From CAZMGG01 sp964565715 (GTDB lineage: Bacteria > Planctomycetota > UBA1135 > UBA2386): DNA of 15,583 nucleotides. The stretch is taken from assembly GCA_964565715.1 (NCBI GenBank), contig CAZMGG010000128.1, forward strand, positions 1-15,583, written 5' to 3'. The first letter of the stretch is position 1; each line of letters starts with the position of its first letter. A program made the translations under genes and the position numbers. The notes below the pieces were generated by a model. The model did not search any database. It was not told where the DNA came from and saw only the letters and a list, made by a program, of their open reading frames with translations. Shown piece after piece: positions 1-7,843 of this stretch.

Positions 1-50
1 GAGCGAGGGCAGCGCTCGCGAATAATGCCCCATCTGTGTGACGCACTACA

Positions 51-1175
51 CTAGCGCACGAGGGCGCGGACCACGTCGAGGGCGGGGCCCAGTTCGAACA
101 GCTCGGCCCGCGCGCGCAGGTCGGGCGCCACCGGCGGCACCAGGGCCGGCCGTCCCCAGTAGCGGCCGGCCTCGCCGCCGACCCGCTCGGGATGCAGCAG
201 GTTCAGCGTGGCGACGAGCCCGATCGACCACTCGACGAAGGGCTCCCGCTGCTGGCCCACGTGCAGGCCGAGGCGCACCCGGCTGCCGGGTTCCGGCCGG
301 AAGGTCAGCTCGTAGCCGTGCGACAGCGCGAAGCGGGCCTCGTCCTGCTCGACCCGGCGCGGCGGTCGGGCCTTGGGATCGAACACCGCGCGGGCGCGGC
401 GGTCGAGCTCGCGCACGGCGCGCAGGGCGGGATCCAGCTCGGCGGGGAACCGGCCGTTCTGCTCCGGCAGCGCCGCCAGCGAATGCAGCAACGGCTCGAC
501 GAACAGGCCGATGCGCCGCGCCGGCAGGTCGCGGCCGGTGCCGGTGGGCAGCAGCAGGCGTTCCATCGTGACCAGCGGTCCCACGGCGATGGCCCGGTAG
601 ATGGTGGTGCCGTCGCCCCCACACAGGAGGCGCGGGCCGAGCCACGGCCGCAGCGGCGCGTCCTCGAGCACGCCGCGGTTGCGTTCCCACAGCCGCGTGG
701 CCTGCTCGCCGGCGACCACGATCACCTCCTGCACCGGGTCGCGGCGGGAGCCGGTGCGGGTGACGCGCAGCCGCGCGCCGTCGGCGAGCCAGAACTCGGC
801 GCCGGCCAGGAACGGACCGGCGCGCTCGCCCGTGCGCAGGTGCAGGTGGCCGTCGGGCGCGAACAGGAGCTCGCCGCCGCCGGGGAAGCGCAGCAGCACG
901 CCTTCGCGCAGGGTGCGCACGCCGATCCCGCCCGGCGTCGTGCAGGCACCGAAGGCGGTGCGCAACGGCGCGTCGTGCGGCCCCTTGCCGACGCCGCCGG
1001 TGCCGAGCCCGAAGGCCACCGGGCCCAGCACCTGGTCACCGAGCAGGACGATCTCGGCGGGGGCCTCGGCGGTGACCGTGGTCGCGGCGACCGGCTGCCC
1101 GGCGCCGCTGACGGCGGCCGGGGCCGGCGCGCCCTGCGGTGCGCACAGCAGGGCGACGATGGTGAGCAGGCCCAT
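51..1175 (-). CDS. Secreted protein of unknown function
   Basis: This encodes 374 residues. I do not recognise a family. The N-terminus (MGLLTIVALLCAPQGAPA) is a short hydrophobic stretch ending in small residues, consistent with a Sec signal peptide and export. The body is rich in Gly, Arg and Leu. A middle part, roughly residues 100-230, alternates short hydrophobic strands with turns, suggesting a beta-rich fold. I see no catalytic motif, metal-binding cluster or further membrane segment. The ATG lies 3 nt after the stop of the upstream gene (1179-2153), and the latter lies 7 nt after the metalloprotease gene. The three genes therefore almost certainly form one transcript, and this protein probably acts in the same envelope process. 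Third codon positions are almost all G or C, as in its neighbours. The reading frame is well supported; the function is unknown. Confidence 0.8.
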   Translation of the reverse strand: MGLLTIVALLCAPQGAPAPAAVSGAGQPVAATTVTAEAPAEIVLLGDQVLGPVAFGLGTGGVGKGPHDAPLRTAFGACTTPGGIGVRTLREGVLLRFPGGGELLFAPDGHLHLRTGERAGPFLAGAEFWLADGARLRVTRTGSRRDPVQEVIVVAGEQATRLWERNRGVLEDAPLRPWLGPRLLCGGDGTTIYRAIAVGPLVTMERLLLPTGTGRDLPARRIGLFVEPLLHSLAALPEQNGRFPAELDPALRAVRELDRRARAVFDPKARPPRRVEQDEARFALSHGYELTFRPEPGSRVRLGLHVGQQREPFVEWSIGLVATLNLLHPERVGGEAGRYWGRPALVPPVAPDLRARAELFELGPALDVVRALVR

Positions 1176-1178
1176 GGC

Positions 1179-2153
1179 CTAGCGTCCGGTGGAGACCGCG
1201 TCCTGGGCCCGCACGGAGCGGTGTTCCTTCAGCGCCGCCTCGATCGCCGGATCGGCGCCCGAACGCTTGAGCTGCAGCAGGGTCTGCAGCGCCGCGTCGG
1301 TGCTGGAGGCGCCGAGCGCCAGGAGCAGCATGGCCCGGGTCTCCGGTTGCCGGGCGATCTGCAGGCGTTCGGTGAAGCGGGCCGCGCCCGCCTCGCCGTG
1401 CAGGTGGGTGGCGATCCGGCCGACGGTGCGGGCGAACTCGGCGTCCTGCACCGGGCCGAGCGACACGATCAGCCCGTCCAGCAGGCCGCCGACGCGCTGT
1501 TCGGCGCAGAGTTCGCTGAGCGCGATCTTGTAGGCGATGTCCTCGAGCTCGCCGGTGGCGCGGCCGGCGAGCTGGCTCCACTGCGTCGCCGCGAGGTGGT
1601 CGCGCAGGTCGGCGCGGGCGACCAGGAGGGCGGCGGCCTCGCCGCGCACCGCGGGCGCGCCGTTCAGGGCGAAGTCGAACAGGTCGGCGGCGGTCGCCGC
1701 CGGCGTGCGGCCGTCCTGGCTGGCGGCGAGCACCTGGGCCAGCCGCACCGCCGGGTCCGCGTCGACCGCGGCGCCGACCAGCGGGTTGGTGCCGCCGCCG
1801 CCGTGCATGCGGAAGTACGGTCCCTCGCCGGCCGGCAGGCCGAGCCGGGCGGCCAGGGCCGAGCAGTCCTCCAGACAGTAGAGCCGCGACTGCCGCGGCA
1901 TCGGCCGCTGGTGCAGCGCCAGGTTGGGCCAGTCGAGCACCGACACGGCGGTGGTGCCGGCGTCGACGCCGCGCACCGCCTTCAGCACCTGCAGCCGGTG
2001 CACGATGAGCTCGGGGTTGACGGCGCGCTTGCCGACCTGGCGCGCCACCAGCACGGCATCGGTGGCGACCAGCGCCTTGTGCAGATCCTGGGCCGTCGTC
2101 GCCGGGGCCAGCACCGCGACCAGCAGGGGAAGGATGGAACGGAGGGTGTTCAT
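1179..2153 (-). CDS. Secreted protein with alpha-helical repeat-like C-terminal half
   Basis: This encodes 324 residues. The N-terminus (MNTLRSILPLLVAVLAPATTAQ) is a typical signal peptide with a probable cleavage site after TTA-Q or nearby. Residues about 25-110 look like a small beta domain (a 'VLVARQVG...LQVLKAVRGV' pattern of alternating strands). From about residue 135 onwards the sequence becomes Ala/Leu-rich with helix-pair periodicity ('AALLVARADLRDHLAAT', 'RAMLLLALGAS'), which resembles HEAT-like repeats. This is an impression from pattern, not a domain hit. An AGGA Shine-Dalgarno-like element lies about 5 nt before the ATG, inside the end of the metalloprotease gene, supporting translational linkage. 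It sits in the middle of a three-gene minus-strand operon. I see no enzyme motif. It could be a periplasmic scaffold or binding partner of the protease; that is inference from context only. Confidence 0.8.
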   Translation of the reverse strand: MNTLRSILPLLVAVLAPATTAQDLHKALVATDAVLVARQVGKRAVNPELIVHRLQVLKAVRGVDAGTTAVSVLDWPNLALHQRPMPRQSRLYCLEDCSALAARLGLPAGEGPYFRMHGGGGTNPLVGAAVDADPAVRLAQVLAASQDGRTPAATAADLFDFALNGAPAVRGEAAALLVARADLRDHLAATQWSQLAGRATGELEDIAYKIALSELCAEQRVGGLLDGLIVSLGPVQDAEFARTVGRIATHLHGEAGAARFTERLQIARQPETRAMLLLALGASSTDAALQTLLQLKRSGADPAIEAALKEHRSVRAQDAVSTGR

Positions 2154-2160
2154 GGCGATC

Positions 2161-3954
2161 CTAGTTGTCGTCGTGGAGCACCCGCTCGCGCAGGTACGCC
2201 AGGTTGAGCGAGTTGAAGGCCGTGCTGGTGTGCAGCGACAGCGAGTAGTTGAGGGTCGGGCTCATCACGTTGGTGGCGCCGGCCGGGAACAGGCTGGTGT
2301 TGCGGATGTGGCCGTCGGCGGAGCCGGGGAAGTTGGCCGAATCGCCGCCGTAGAGCCCGCTCGGCATCGGCCGCGGGTCGCTGGCGGTGCCCTTCACCAG
2401 GCCCATCGAGTGGCCACACTCGTGGGCCGTCACCACCGCGGTGAAGCGGGCGATGCCGGCGATGGCGGCGTCGATCTGGGTGCGACGCGAGTCGCTGAGC
2501 GTGCCCAAGAGGCGCTGGCCGTCGCTGGCGTTGTTGCCGATCGGCGTGCCGCCGCGGGCCGGTGTGAACGGATCGAAGGTCTGCCGGAACGGCGTCGTGC
2601 TGCCCTGGGTGAAGCCGTCGTTGATGACCGTGTGCAGGAAGATGCCCAGCCGCTGGCCCTGGAAGTCGGTGACGGTGTCGTCGTTCTGGGTGGTGTTGCT
2701 CGGATCGAAGATGGCCACGCCGAGGATGCCCGAGGTGCCGCTGGCGGTGGCGGCGCCGGCGATGCTGATCCGCGAGAACCCCAGGCTGTTGTAGGCGACG
2801 CTGGTCTGGCTGCCGAAGCTGCCGCCGGGCTGGGTGAAGGTGAAGGTGATGTTGCAGCCGCTGTAGAGCGAGGCCAGATCGGCGGCCAGCGCGGTGCGGA
2901 AGCGCTCCATCACCACGTCGTTGCTGTCCAGGCCGCCCGACACGTTGGCGATCGGCGTCGTCGACAGGAGCCCGATGGTCAGCAGGATGTCCTGCAGGTC
3001 GGCGCGGCCGTTGGCGCCGCTGGCCACCGCCACCGGCGGCGTTGCCGCCAGATTGACGCTGAACGACTCGATGTCGCGGGACAGGTCCAGGTACCAGACC
3101 TGCGAGCTGTTGACGTTGGTCTCGAACGGCCGCAGCGCGTCGGTGTAGTTCTTGACGAGGAACGAGAACGTCGTGCCGGCCGACGCCAGCCCGGTGATGT
3201 CGACGGCGAACACGGTCAGGGTCACCGCGCCCTGCGGGAAGGTCGTGCTGCTCGGCACGGTCCAGCTGCCGCCGGCGGTGTTCACCGTTCCGGCGGTGAG
3301 GAACGGCACCAGGTTGGTGCCGGCGGGCTGGTTGCCGCTGGCGGTGGCCACGGTCACGTTGGCGGTGATCTGGGCCCGCGCCGGATCGACCTGGCTGTTG
3401 TCGGTCCAGGCCGCGTCGATGGTGAACGAGTGCTGCGGCACCTGCAGGGTGCCGCCGGCGGCGCCGGTGCCGTTCAGGACCGCGTCGACGCCGCTCAGGG
3501 TGAACGCGGTGACGGTGGGCAGGGCGCCGTCGCTGGTGGCGATCACCGTCGGCGTGCCGGCGGATCCGGGCACGCCGCCGGTGCCGGTCACGGCGTCGTT
3601 GCCCGCACCGAACGCGATGGTGGTGGTGCCGGGCGCGAAGGTCACGCCGGCGCCGAGCGTGAGTTGCACCGTGCGCGAGTTGATCAGGCTCGGCGCCACG
3701 GTCACGTCGCCCAGGCTGGCGCCGCCGGTGAGGTCGAAGTCGGCGTCGGTCAGCAGCGCGCCGGCCACCAGGATTGCGTCCACCGACAGGAACAGCAGCA
3801 GGTTGTCGCCGGCCGCCGGGGTCGAGGTCGCGCCGACGAACGCCGCCGCCACGATGGTGGGCGACGGACCGGTGGGTCCGCCGCCGCCCCCGCCGCCGCA
3901 GGCGGCCAGCAGGCAGGCGCCGATCGCCGCCGGGAAGGTCCAAGCTCGGTTCAT
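2161..3954 (-). CDS. Metzincin-like zinc metalloprotease, lipoprotein
   Basis: This encodes 597 residues. A signal peptide ends in a lipobox, Leu-Ala-Ala-Cys with the lipidated Cys at 19, followed by seven glycines, so the mature protein is probably tethered to a membrane by a flexible Gly/Pro linker. Residues about 30-270 are Thr/Val/Gly-rich strands that look like one or two Ig-like or SbsA-like domains. The C-terminal part carries HECGHSMG at 511-518, a zinc-binding HExxH with Glu512 as the expected base, followed by the metzincin glycine. The usual third His three residues after that glycine is a Lys here. Candidate replacements are His549, followed by a Met-turn-like 'NVMSP' with Met564. 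I recall related secreted bacterial proteases in which the third ligand lies downstream, just before the Met. Upstream is the divergent gene at 3976, so the promoter must lie within or near 3955-4030. It is the first gene of the operon. The substrate is unknown. Confidence 0.85.
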   Translation of the reverse strand: MNRAWTFPAAIGACLLAACGGGGGGGPTGPSPTIVAAAFVGATSTPAAGDNLLLFLSVDAILVAGALLTDADFDLTGGASLGDVTVAPSLINSRTVQLTLGAGVTFAPGTTTIAFGAGNDAVTGTGGVPGSAGTPTVIATSDGALPTVTAFTLSGVDAVLNGTGAAGGTLQVPQHSFTIDAAWTDNSQVDPARAQITANVTVATASGNQPAGTNLVPFLTAGTVNTAGGSWTVPSSTTFPQGAVTLTVFAVDITGLASAGTTFSFLVKNYTDALRPFETNVNSSQVWYLDLSRDIESFSVNLAATPPVAVASGANGRADLQDILLTIGLLSTTPIANVSGGLDSNDVVMERFRTALAADLASLYSGCNITFTFTQPGGSFGSQTSVAYNSLGFSRISIAGAATASGTSGILGVAIFDPSNTTQNDDTVTDFQGQRLGIFLHTVINDGFTQGSTTPFRQTFDPFTPARGGTPIGNNASDGQRLLGTLSDSRRTQIDAAIAGIARFTAVVTAHECGHSMGLVKGTASDPRPMPSGLYGGDSANFPGSADGHIRNTSLFPAGATNVMSPTLNYSLSLHTSTAFNSLNLAYLRERVLHDDN

Positions 3955-3975
3955 GGTTTTTCCGATGAGAAGGTC

Positions 3976-4473
3976 ATGTCGAAGTGGAGGCGTGGCCGCA
4001 CCCTGCGTCGATCGCCGCGGGCCGGGGTGATGGAGGAGGTGGAACGGATCCGGCGCACGCGGCCGGGGCCGCGCTGGACGCGCCCGCTGGGCGGGTGCCT
4101 CGTGCTGCTGGCCCTCGTCTGGGCCGTCGATCCGGATTATCCGTTGGCATCGCGGGAATCACCCACTCTGTCGGCACGGGACGGCACCTACCTTTTGCCG
4201 CGCGCGCTCGGCCCCGACGGCGTGCAGGCCGATCGCCGGGTCCGGCTCGCCTGGGAGTGGCAGGGTCCGGCGGTACCGTTCGACGTGGTCCTGCTGGACG
4301 CGGCCTACGACGAGGTCGCCCGCGTCACCGAGGTCCGGGACCGCGAACTGGTGGCCGCCGGCTGCCTGCGCGAGGCGCTGCAGTCCGGCGACGACTTCTT
4401 CTGGTACGTCGAGGGCAACCTGGGCGGCCGCCGCTTCCGTTGCGTGCCGAGCCCGCTGGTCTTCGCCCGCTGA
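3976..4473 (+). CDS. Small single-pass membrane protein with extracytoplasmic domain
   Basis: This encodes 165 residues from the ATG at 3976, or 147 from the ATG at 4030. I prefer 3976 because a purine-rich GAGAAGG lies just upstream, although its spacing is short; 4030 has only a G-run before it. A basic N-terminus is followed by one hydrophobic segment (GGCLVLLALVWAV), then about 110 residues that should be extracytoplasmic by the positive-inside rule. That domain has a beta-sandwich feel: 'RLAWEWQGPAVPFDVVLLDA', 'ARVTEVRDRELV' and 'DDFFWYVEGNLGGRRF' read like strands of a fibronectin-III or Ig-like fold. This is pattern judgement only. The gene diverges from the metalloprotease operon and lies 156 nt before the kinase gene. 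A role as an envelope sensor or partner of that kinase is possible but unproven. No gene symbol applies. Confidence 0.65.
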   Translation: MSKWRRGRTLRRSPRAGVMEEVERIRRTRPGPRWTRPLGGCLVLLALVWAVDPDYPLASRESPTLSARDGTYLLPRALGPDGVQADRRVRLAWEWQGPAVPFDVVLLDAAYDEVARVTEVRDRELVAAGCLREALQSGDDFFWYVEGNLGGRRFRCVPSPLVFAR

Positions 4474-4474
4474 C

Positions 4475-4495
4475 GGCGACCTCGACGAGGTCGTC
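4475..4495 (+). terminator. Possible hairpin after the membrane-protein gene
   Basis: Starting 2 nt after the stop codon, an 8-bp stem with one G-T pair (4475-4482 with 4488-4495) closes a 5-nt loop. There is no T-run after it, so a classical intrinsic terminator is doubtful. It could serve as an RNA-stability or Rho-associated element. Confidence 0.3.
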
Positions 4496-4597
4496 CGTTC
4501 CGGTCGCGCCGGATGCCCCGGTGGCATCGGTCCGTCTGACCCCGCCGTCGTCCTATCTCAACTCCCCACAAGGGGATACCGAAATAGGCGCGGGCGC

Positions 4598-4633
4598 ATG
4601 GCGCTCGCGCAACCGGGGACGGACACCAGATGA
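4598..4633 (+). CDS. Candidate 11-residue leader ORF before the kinase
   Basis: An ATG at 4598 opens an 11-codon frame (MALAQPGTDTR). Its TGA at 4631-4633 overlaps the kinase start codon at 4630 in the ATGA arrangement typical of translational coupling. The start has no convincing Shine-Dalgarno sequence, and frames this short arise by chance, so this is only a candidate. A small 5-bp hairpin (4563-4567 with 4572-4576, loop ACAA) lies upstream of it. Confidence 0.2.
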   Translation: MALAQPGTDTR

Positions 4634-5559
4634 TGAAGCTTGCTGTCGGGGAGGTCGTGCAGGGTTACCGCATCACGCGGTTCCTCGGGCGCGGTGGTTT
4701 CTCCTGCGTCTATCTCGCCCAGCACGAGGAGAGCGGCGAGAAGGTCGCCCTCAAGGTCGGCCAGAACAGCGGCGGCGGCCGCCAGGTGACCCGGTTGCTG
4801 GAGGTCACCGCCCGCCGCACGCCGGACGGCATCAGCCCCGACGAGTTGCCGGCGGAGGCGGTGTTCTTCGAGCCGAAGGGGGTGCGCATCGACCTGTTCG
4901 ACGAGAACGAGGTCGGCCAGATGCTGCGCGCCGAGGGTGATCTGCTGGCGGGCTGCCAGCACGAGAACCTGGTCACCCTGCGCGACCGGCTGGTGATCGA
5001 CGGCCGGCCCGTGCTGGTGCTCGACTACGTCCGCGGCAAGACCCTGCGGGAGAAGGTGCGGGCGCTGGAGGGGATCCACCTCAACTGGTTCCTGGCCCTG
5101 GTGCGGGCGCTGACCACGCTGCAGGAACAGGGCGTGCTGGCCTACCACGGCGACCTCAAGCCCGAGAACGTCATCGTCAAGCCGAGCGGCAAGGTGGTGA
5201 TGCTCGACCCGGCGCTGCGGCTTGCCGACCACCGCTTCGTCACCACGACGCCGCACTACAACCCGCTGCTGCTCACCGACAGCAAGGCGGACGTGATGGC
5301 GATCGGGATCATGATCTACGAGATCCTGACCGGCACGCTGCCGTTCGACGAGGTGCCGTGGGAGTTCGCCGGCCAGCGCAGCGGCGGCGAGACCGTGCGG
5401 CTGTCGCTGAGCTACTTCTTCAGCTACTGCCCGCCGCACCAGCTCAACCCGAAGACGCCCGAGGAGCTGGAGCGGATCATCTACCGCTGCATCACGGTGC
5501 CCACCTACGGGCTGCCGGAGCTGAAGAAGGACCTCGAGGACTTCATCGGCAAGGCCTGA
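4630..5559 (+). CDS. Eukaryotic-type Ser/Thr protein kinase with atypical activation segment
   Basis: This encodes 309 residues with no membrane segment, so it is probably cytoplasmic. The kinase fold can be followed in order. The glycine-rich loop is GRGGFSCVYLA (20-30) and the ATP-anchoring Lys42 lies in ALKVG. A likely alpha-C Glu is at 102, after an unusually long insert at 47-98 that sits between the beta-3 Lys and helix C. The catalytic loop is HGDLKPEN (173-180) with Asp175, Lys177 and Asn180. The magnesium motif usually read DFG is Asp193-Pro-Ala, and the APE region reads 'TPHYNPLLLTD'. An 'ADVMAIGIMIYEILTG' segment matches the helix-F region. The catalytic residues are present, but the activation segment is degenerate. 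It may be active without conventional activation-loop phosphorylation, or be a pseudokinase. The ATG at 4630 has a GGGGACGG tract about 8 nt upstream; ATG 4633 is an alternative. There is no adjacent phosphatase. Confidence 0.92.
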   Translation: MMKLAVGEVVQGYRITRFLGRGGFSCVYLAQHEESGEKVALKVGQNSGGGRQVTRLLEVTARRTPDGISPDELPAEAVFFEPKGVRIDLFDENEVGQMLRAEGDLLAGCQHENLVTLRDRLVIDGRPVLVLDYVRGKTLREKVRALEGIHLNWFLALVRALTTLQEQGVLAYHGDLKPENVIVKPSGKVVMLDPALRLADHRFVTTTPHYNPLLLTDSKADVMAIGIMIYEILTGTLPFDEVPWEFAGQRSGGETVRLSLSYFFSYCPPHQLNPKTPEELERIIYRCITVPTYGLPELKKDLEDFIGKA

Positions 5560-5602
5560 GCCGGCCGCCGCCCCGGGCAAATCGGCCGCCGCCGCGGTAG
5601 GC

Positions 5603-5625
5603 TCTCGGGCCCTTTCCTCCCGAGA
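5603..5625 (+). terminator. Possible hairpin between kinase and YebC-family genes
   Basis: A 7-bp inverted repeat, TCTCGGG (5603-5609) with CCCGAGA (5619-5625), closes a 9-nt loop in the 87-nt gap after the kinase stop. It is GC-rich but not followed by a T-run. It could be a weak terminator, an attenuator or a leader structure for the gene starting at 5647. Confidence 0.3.
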
Positions 5626-5646
5626 ACCCCGCGAGAACCCACCCCC

Positions 5647-6354
5647 ATGGGCCGGCAGTGGCTGCAGAAGAACCGTGAGATCAACGCCAACCGGCGGGCC
5701 AAGATCGTGACCAAGCTGGTCCGCGAGATCACCGTCGCGGCCAAGATGGGCGTGGCCGACCCGGCGATGAATCCGCGGCTGGCGCTGGCGGTCGAGGCGG
5801 CCCGCAAGCAGTCGGTGTCCAACGACACCATCGACCGGGCGATCAAGAAGGGCTCGGGCCACGGCGGCGAGGGCGGCAACCTCGAGCTGGTCACCTACGA
5901 GGGCATGGCGCCCCACAACGTGCCGGTGATCGTCGAGTGCATGACCGAGAACCGGAACCGCACCGCGCCGGACCTGCGCTCGATCTGGAAGGACGGCCAG
6001 TTCGGCAGCAAGGTGACGTTCCTGTTCGAGCACCGCGGCATCGTCGAGGCGACCCACGAGGCCGGCACCGACGCCGAAGCGGCGGCGATCGAGGCCGGCG
6101 CCCAGGACCTGGAGGCGCTGGAGAACACGCCCGAGGATCGCACCGGCGCCCGCTTCTTCACCGATCGCGCCGACCTCGACGCGGTGGCCGCCAACCTGCG
6201 GCAGGCCGGTTGGGAGGTGACCGTCGCCGAGCTCGGCTACGTGCCGAAGGATCTGGTCGAGATCCTGCCGGACGCGCGGGCCGAGGTCGAGGCCTTCCTC
6301 GAGCGGCTCGACGACAACGACGACGTGCACCGCATCTACACGGCGCTGAAGTAG
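5647..6354 (+). CDS. yebC: YebC/TACO1-family protein (YeeN-like subgroup)
   Basis: This encodes 235 residues, close to the usual length of about 240. The family signature is clear: an N-terminal MGRQW start, the 'AKIVTKLVREITVAAKMG' helix, the 'NDTIDRAIKKGSG' helix (the family's 'IerAI.KG.G'), then 'YEGMAPHNVPVIVE' and 'TENRNRTAPDLRSIW' strands, and an acidic C-terminus ending 'DDNDDVHRIYTALK'. The start resembles YeeN (MGRKW) more than classical YebC (MAGHSKW). Members were long annotated as transcription regulators. More recent work on YebC/TACO1 points to a ribosome-associated role in translating proline-rich stretches. No convincing Shine-Dalgarno precedes the ATG. The start is fixed by the conserved MGRQW. 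The next gene, 56 nt downstream on the same strand, begins with an unusually proline-rich segment. The family is certain; the exact subgroup role is not. Confidence 0.93.
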   Translation: MGRQWLQKNREINANRRAKIVTKLVREITVAAKMGVADPAMNPRLALAVEAARKQSVSNDTIDRAIKKGSGHGGEGGNLELVTYEGMAPHNVPVIVECMTENRNRTAPDLRSIWKDGQFGSKVTFLFEHRGIVEATHEAGTDAEAAAIEAGAQDLEALENTPEDRTGARFFTDRADLDAVAANLRQAGWEVTVAELGYVPKDLVEILPDARAEVEAFLERLDDNDDVHRIYTALK

Positions 6355-6410
6355 CGAAGTGTTCCCGGGCGCTTGCCGGTGGGCGCCGCTCCGGCCAGCA
6401 TCCGCGCGCC

Positions 6411-7841
6411 ATGGCCGCCCCGGAACCGCCGCCCGCCGATCCCGCCCCCGCGCCGCCGCCCGGCTTCTGGGCCACGGTGCGCGCGTCGCTGTCCGGCGCC
6501 CAGTTCGACTTCACCCGGCTGCCGATCGATCGCGGCATCTGGCTGCTGGCCATCCCGATGGTGCTGGAGATGGCGATGGAGTCGCTGTTCGCGGTGGTCG
6601 ACATCTACTTCGTCGGCCAGCTCGGTGAACGGGCGCCGGCGGCGGTCGGCCTCACCGAGTCGATGATGACGATCCTCTATGCGGTCGGCATCGGGCTCGC
6701 CATGTCGGTGACGCCGCTGGTGGCGAGGCGGATCGGCGAGGGCGATCCGGCGGCGGCGGCGCGGGCCGGCACCCAGGCCATCGGGCTGGCGGTGCTGGTG
6801 TCATTGCCGGTGGCCCTGATCGGCATCCTGTGGGCCGAGGACCTGCTGCTGCTGATGGGGGCGCAGCCGGAGACCGCCGCCGAGGGCTGGGGCTACACCG
6901 GCTTCATGCTCGGCAGCAACCTCGTGGTGATGCTGCTGTTCGTCAACAACGCGATCTTCCGCGGCGCCGGCGATCCGGCCCTGGCGATGCGGGCGCTGTG
7001 GCTGGCCAACGGCATCAACATCGTACTGGACCCGATCCTGATCACCGGCTGGGGGCCGTTCCCCGAGCTGGGCGTCACCGGCGCCGCGGTGGCCACCACC
7101 ATCGGCCGCAGCTGCGGCGTGCTCTACCAGTTCTGGCACCTGCGCTCGGGGAAGAGCCGCATCGTCCTGCGCGGCGCGAACCTGCGCTTCGATCCAGCCT
7201 CGGCGCTGTCGCTGCTGCGGCTGTCGCTCGGCGGCATCGGCCAGTTCCTGGTGGCGACCTGCAGCTGGGTCGTGCTGTTCCGCATCGTCGCGCCGTTCGG
7301 CGACGCCGCGCTGGCGGGCTACACCATCGGCATCCGCATCCTGATGTTCACCTTCCTGCCGGCCTGGGGCCTGAGCAACGCGGCGGCGACCCTGGTGGGG
7401 CAGAACCTCGGCGCCGGCCACCCGGACCGCGCCGCCGCCGCGGTGTGGCGCACCGGCGTCTACAACATGACGTTCCTGGCGGTGGTGACCGTGGTGATGG
7501 TGGCCTTCGCCGAGCCGCTGGTGGGCCTGTTCACCGCGCTGCCCGCGGTGCAGGGCCACGCCGCCGACTGCGTGCGGATCATCTCGTACGGCTATCCCCT
7601 GTATGCCTGGGGCATGGTGCTGGTGCAGGCCTTCAACGGTGCCGGCGACACCATGACGCCCACCTGGCTCAACGTGCTGTTCTTCTGGGTGATCGAGGTG
7701 CCGCTGGCCTGGCTGCTGGCTCGCTCGCTCGAACAGGGCCCGGCCGGCGTGTTCTGGGCGGTCACCATCGCCGAGGCGGGGATGGCGGCGGGCGCCTTCC
7801 TGGTGTTCCGCCGCGGCCGCTGGCGGCAGCGCACCGTCTGA
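6411..7841 (+). CDS. MATE-family multidrug/sodium-type efflux transporter
   Basis: This encodes 476 residues, typical for the family, with about 12 hydrophobic segments in two related halves. MATE hallmarks include 'AIPMVLEMAMESLFAVVDIYFVGQLG' (TM1, written here in part), 'AVGLTESMMTILYAVGIGLAMSVTPLVARRIGEG', 'FRGAGDPALAMRALWLANGINIVLDP' and the mirrored second-half motifs 'SNAAATLVGQNLGAGHPDRA' and 'FNGAGDTMTPTWLN'. Such transporters exchange Na+ or H+ for cationic drugs or metabolites across the inner membrane. The first 18 residues hold nine prolines, including two PPP runs, ahead of an amphipathic stretch. That is unusual for a MATE protein. The ATG at 6411 is the only good start before TM1, and no strong ribosome-binding site is seen. 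The gene ends 2 nt from the convergent amidase gene with no obvious terminator in between. The substrate cannot be told from sequence. Confidence 0.93.
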   Translation: MAAPEPPPADPAPAPPPGFWATVRASLSGAQFDFTRLPIDRGIWLLAIPMVLEMAMESLFAVVDIYFVGQLGERAPAAVGLTESMMTILYAVGIGLAMSVTPLVARRIGEGDPAAAARAGTQAIGLAVLVSLPVALIGILWAEDLLLLMGAQPETAAEGWGYTGFMLGSNLVVMLLFVNNAIFRGAGDPALAMRALWLANGINIVLDPILITGWGPFPELGVTGAAVATTIGRSCGVLYQFWHLRSGKSRIVLRGANLRFDPASALSLLRLSLGGIGQFLVATCSWVVLFRIVAPFGDAALAGYTIGIRILMFTFLPAWGLSNAAATLVGQNLGAGHPDRAAAAVWRTGVYNMTFLAVVTVVMVAFAEPLVGLFTALPAVQGHAADCVRIISYGYPLYAWGMVLVQAFNGAGDTMTPTWLNVLFFWVIEVPLAWLLARSLEQGPAGVFWAVTIAEAGMAAGAFLVFRRGRWRQRTV

Positions 7842-7843
7842 AC

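Noticed and set aside
1..17. Inverted repeat GAGCG / CGCTC at the left edge, downstream of the first minus-strand gene.
   Set aside because: It is only 5 bp, cut by the window edge and without a T-run, so I cannot call it a terminator.
192..3950. Very long open frames on the plus strand opposite the minus-strand operon (for example 192-2207 and 1924-3975).
   Set aside because: They are antisense shadows produced by high GC. The minus-strand frames have signal peptides, a lipobox, an HExxH motif and tight operon spacing, and the plus frames have none.
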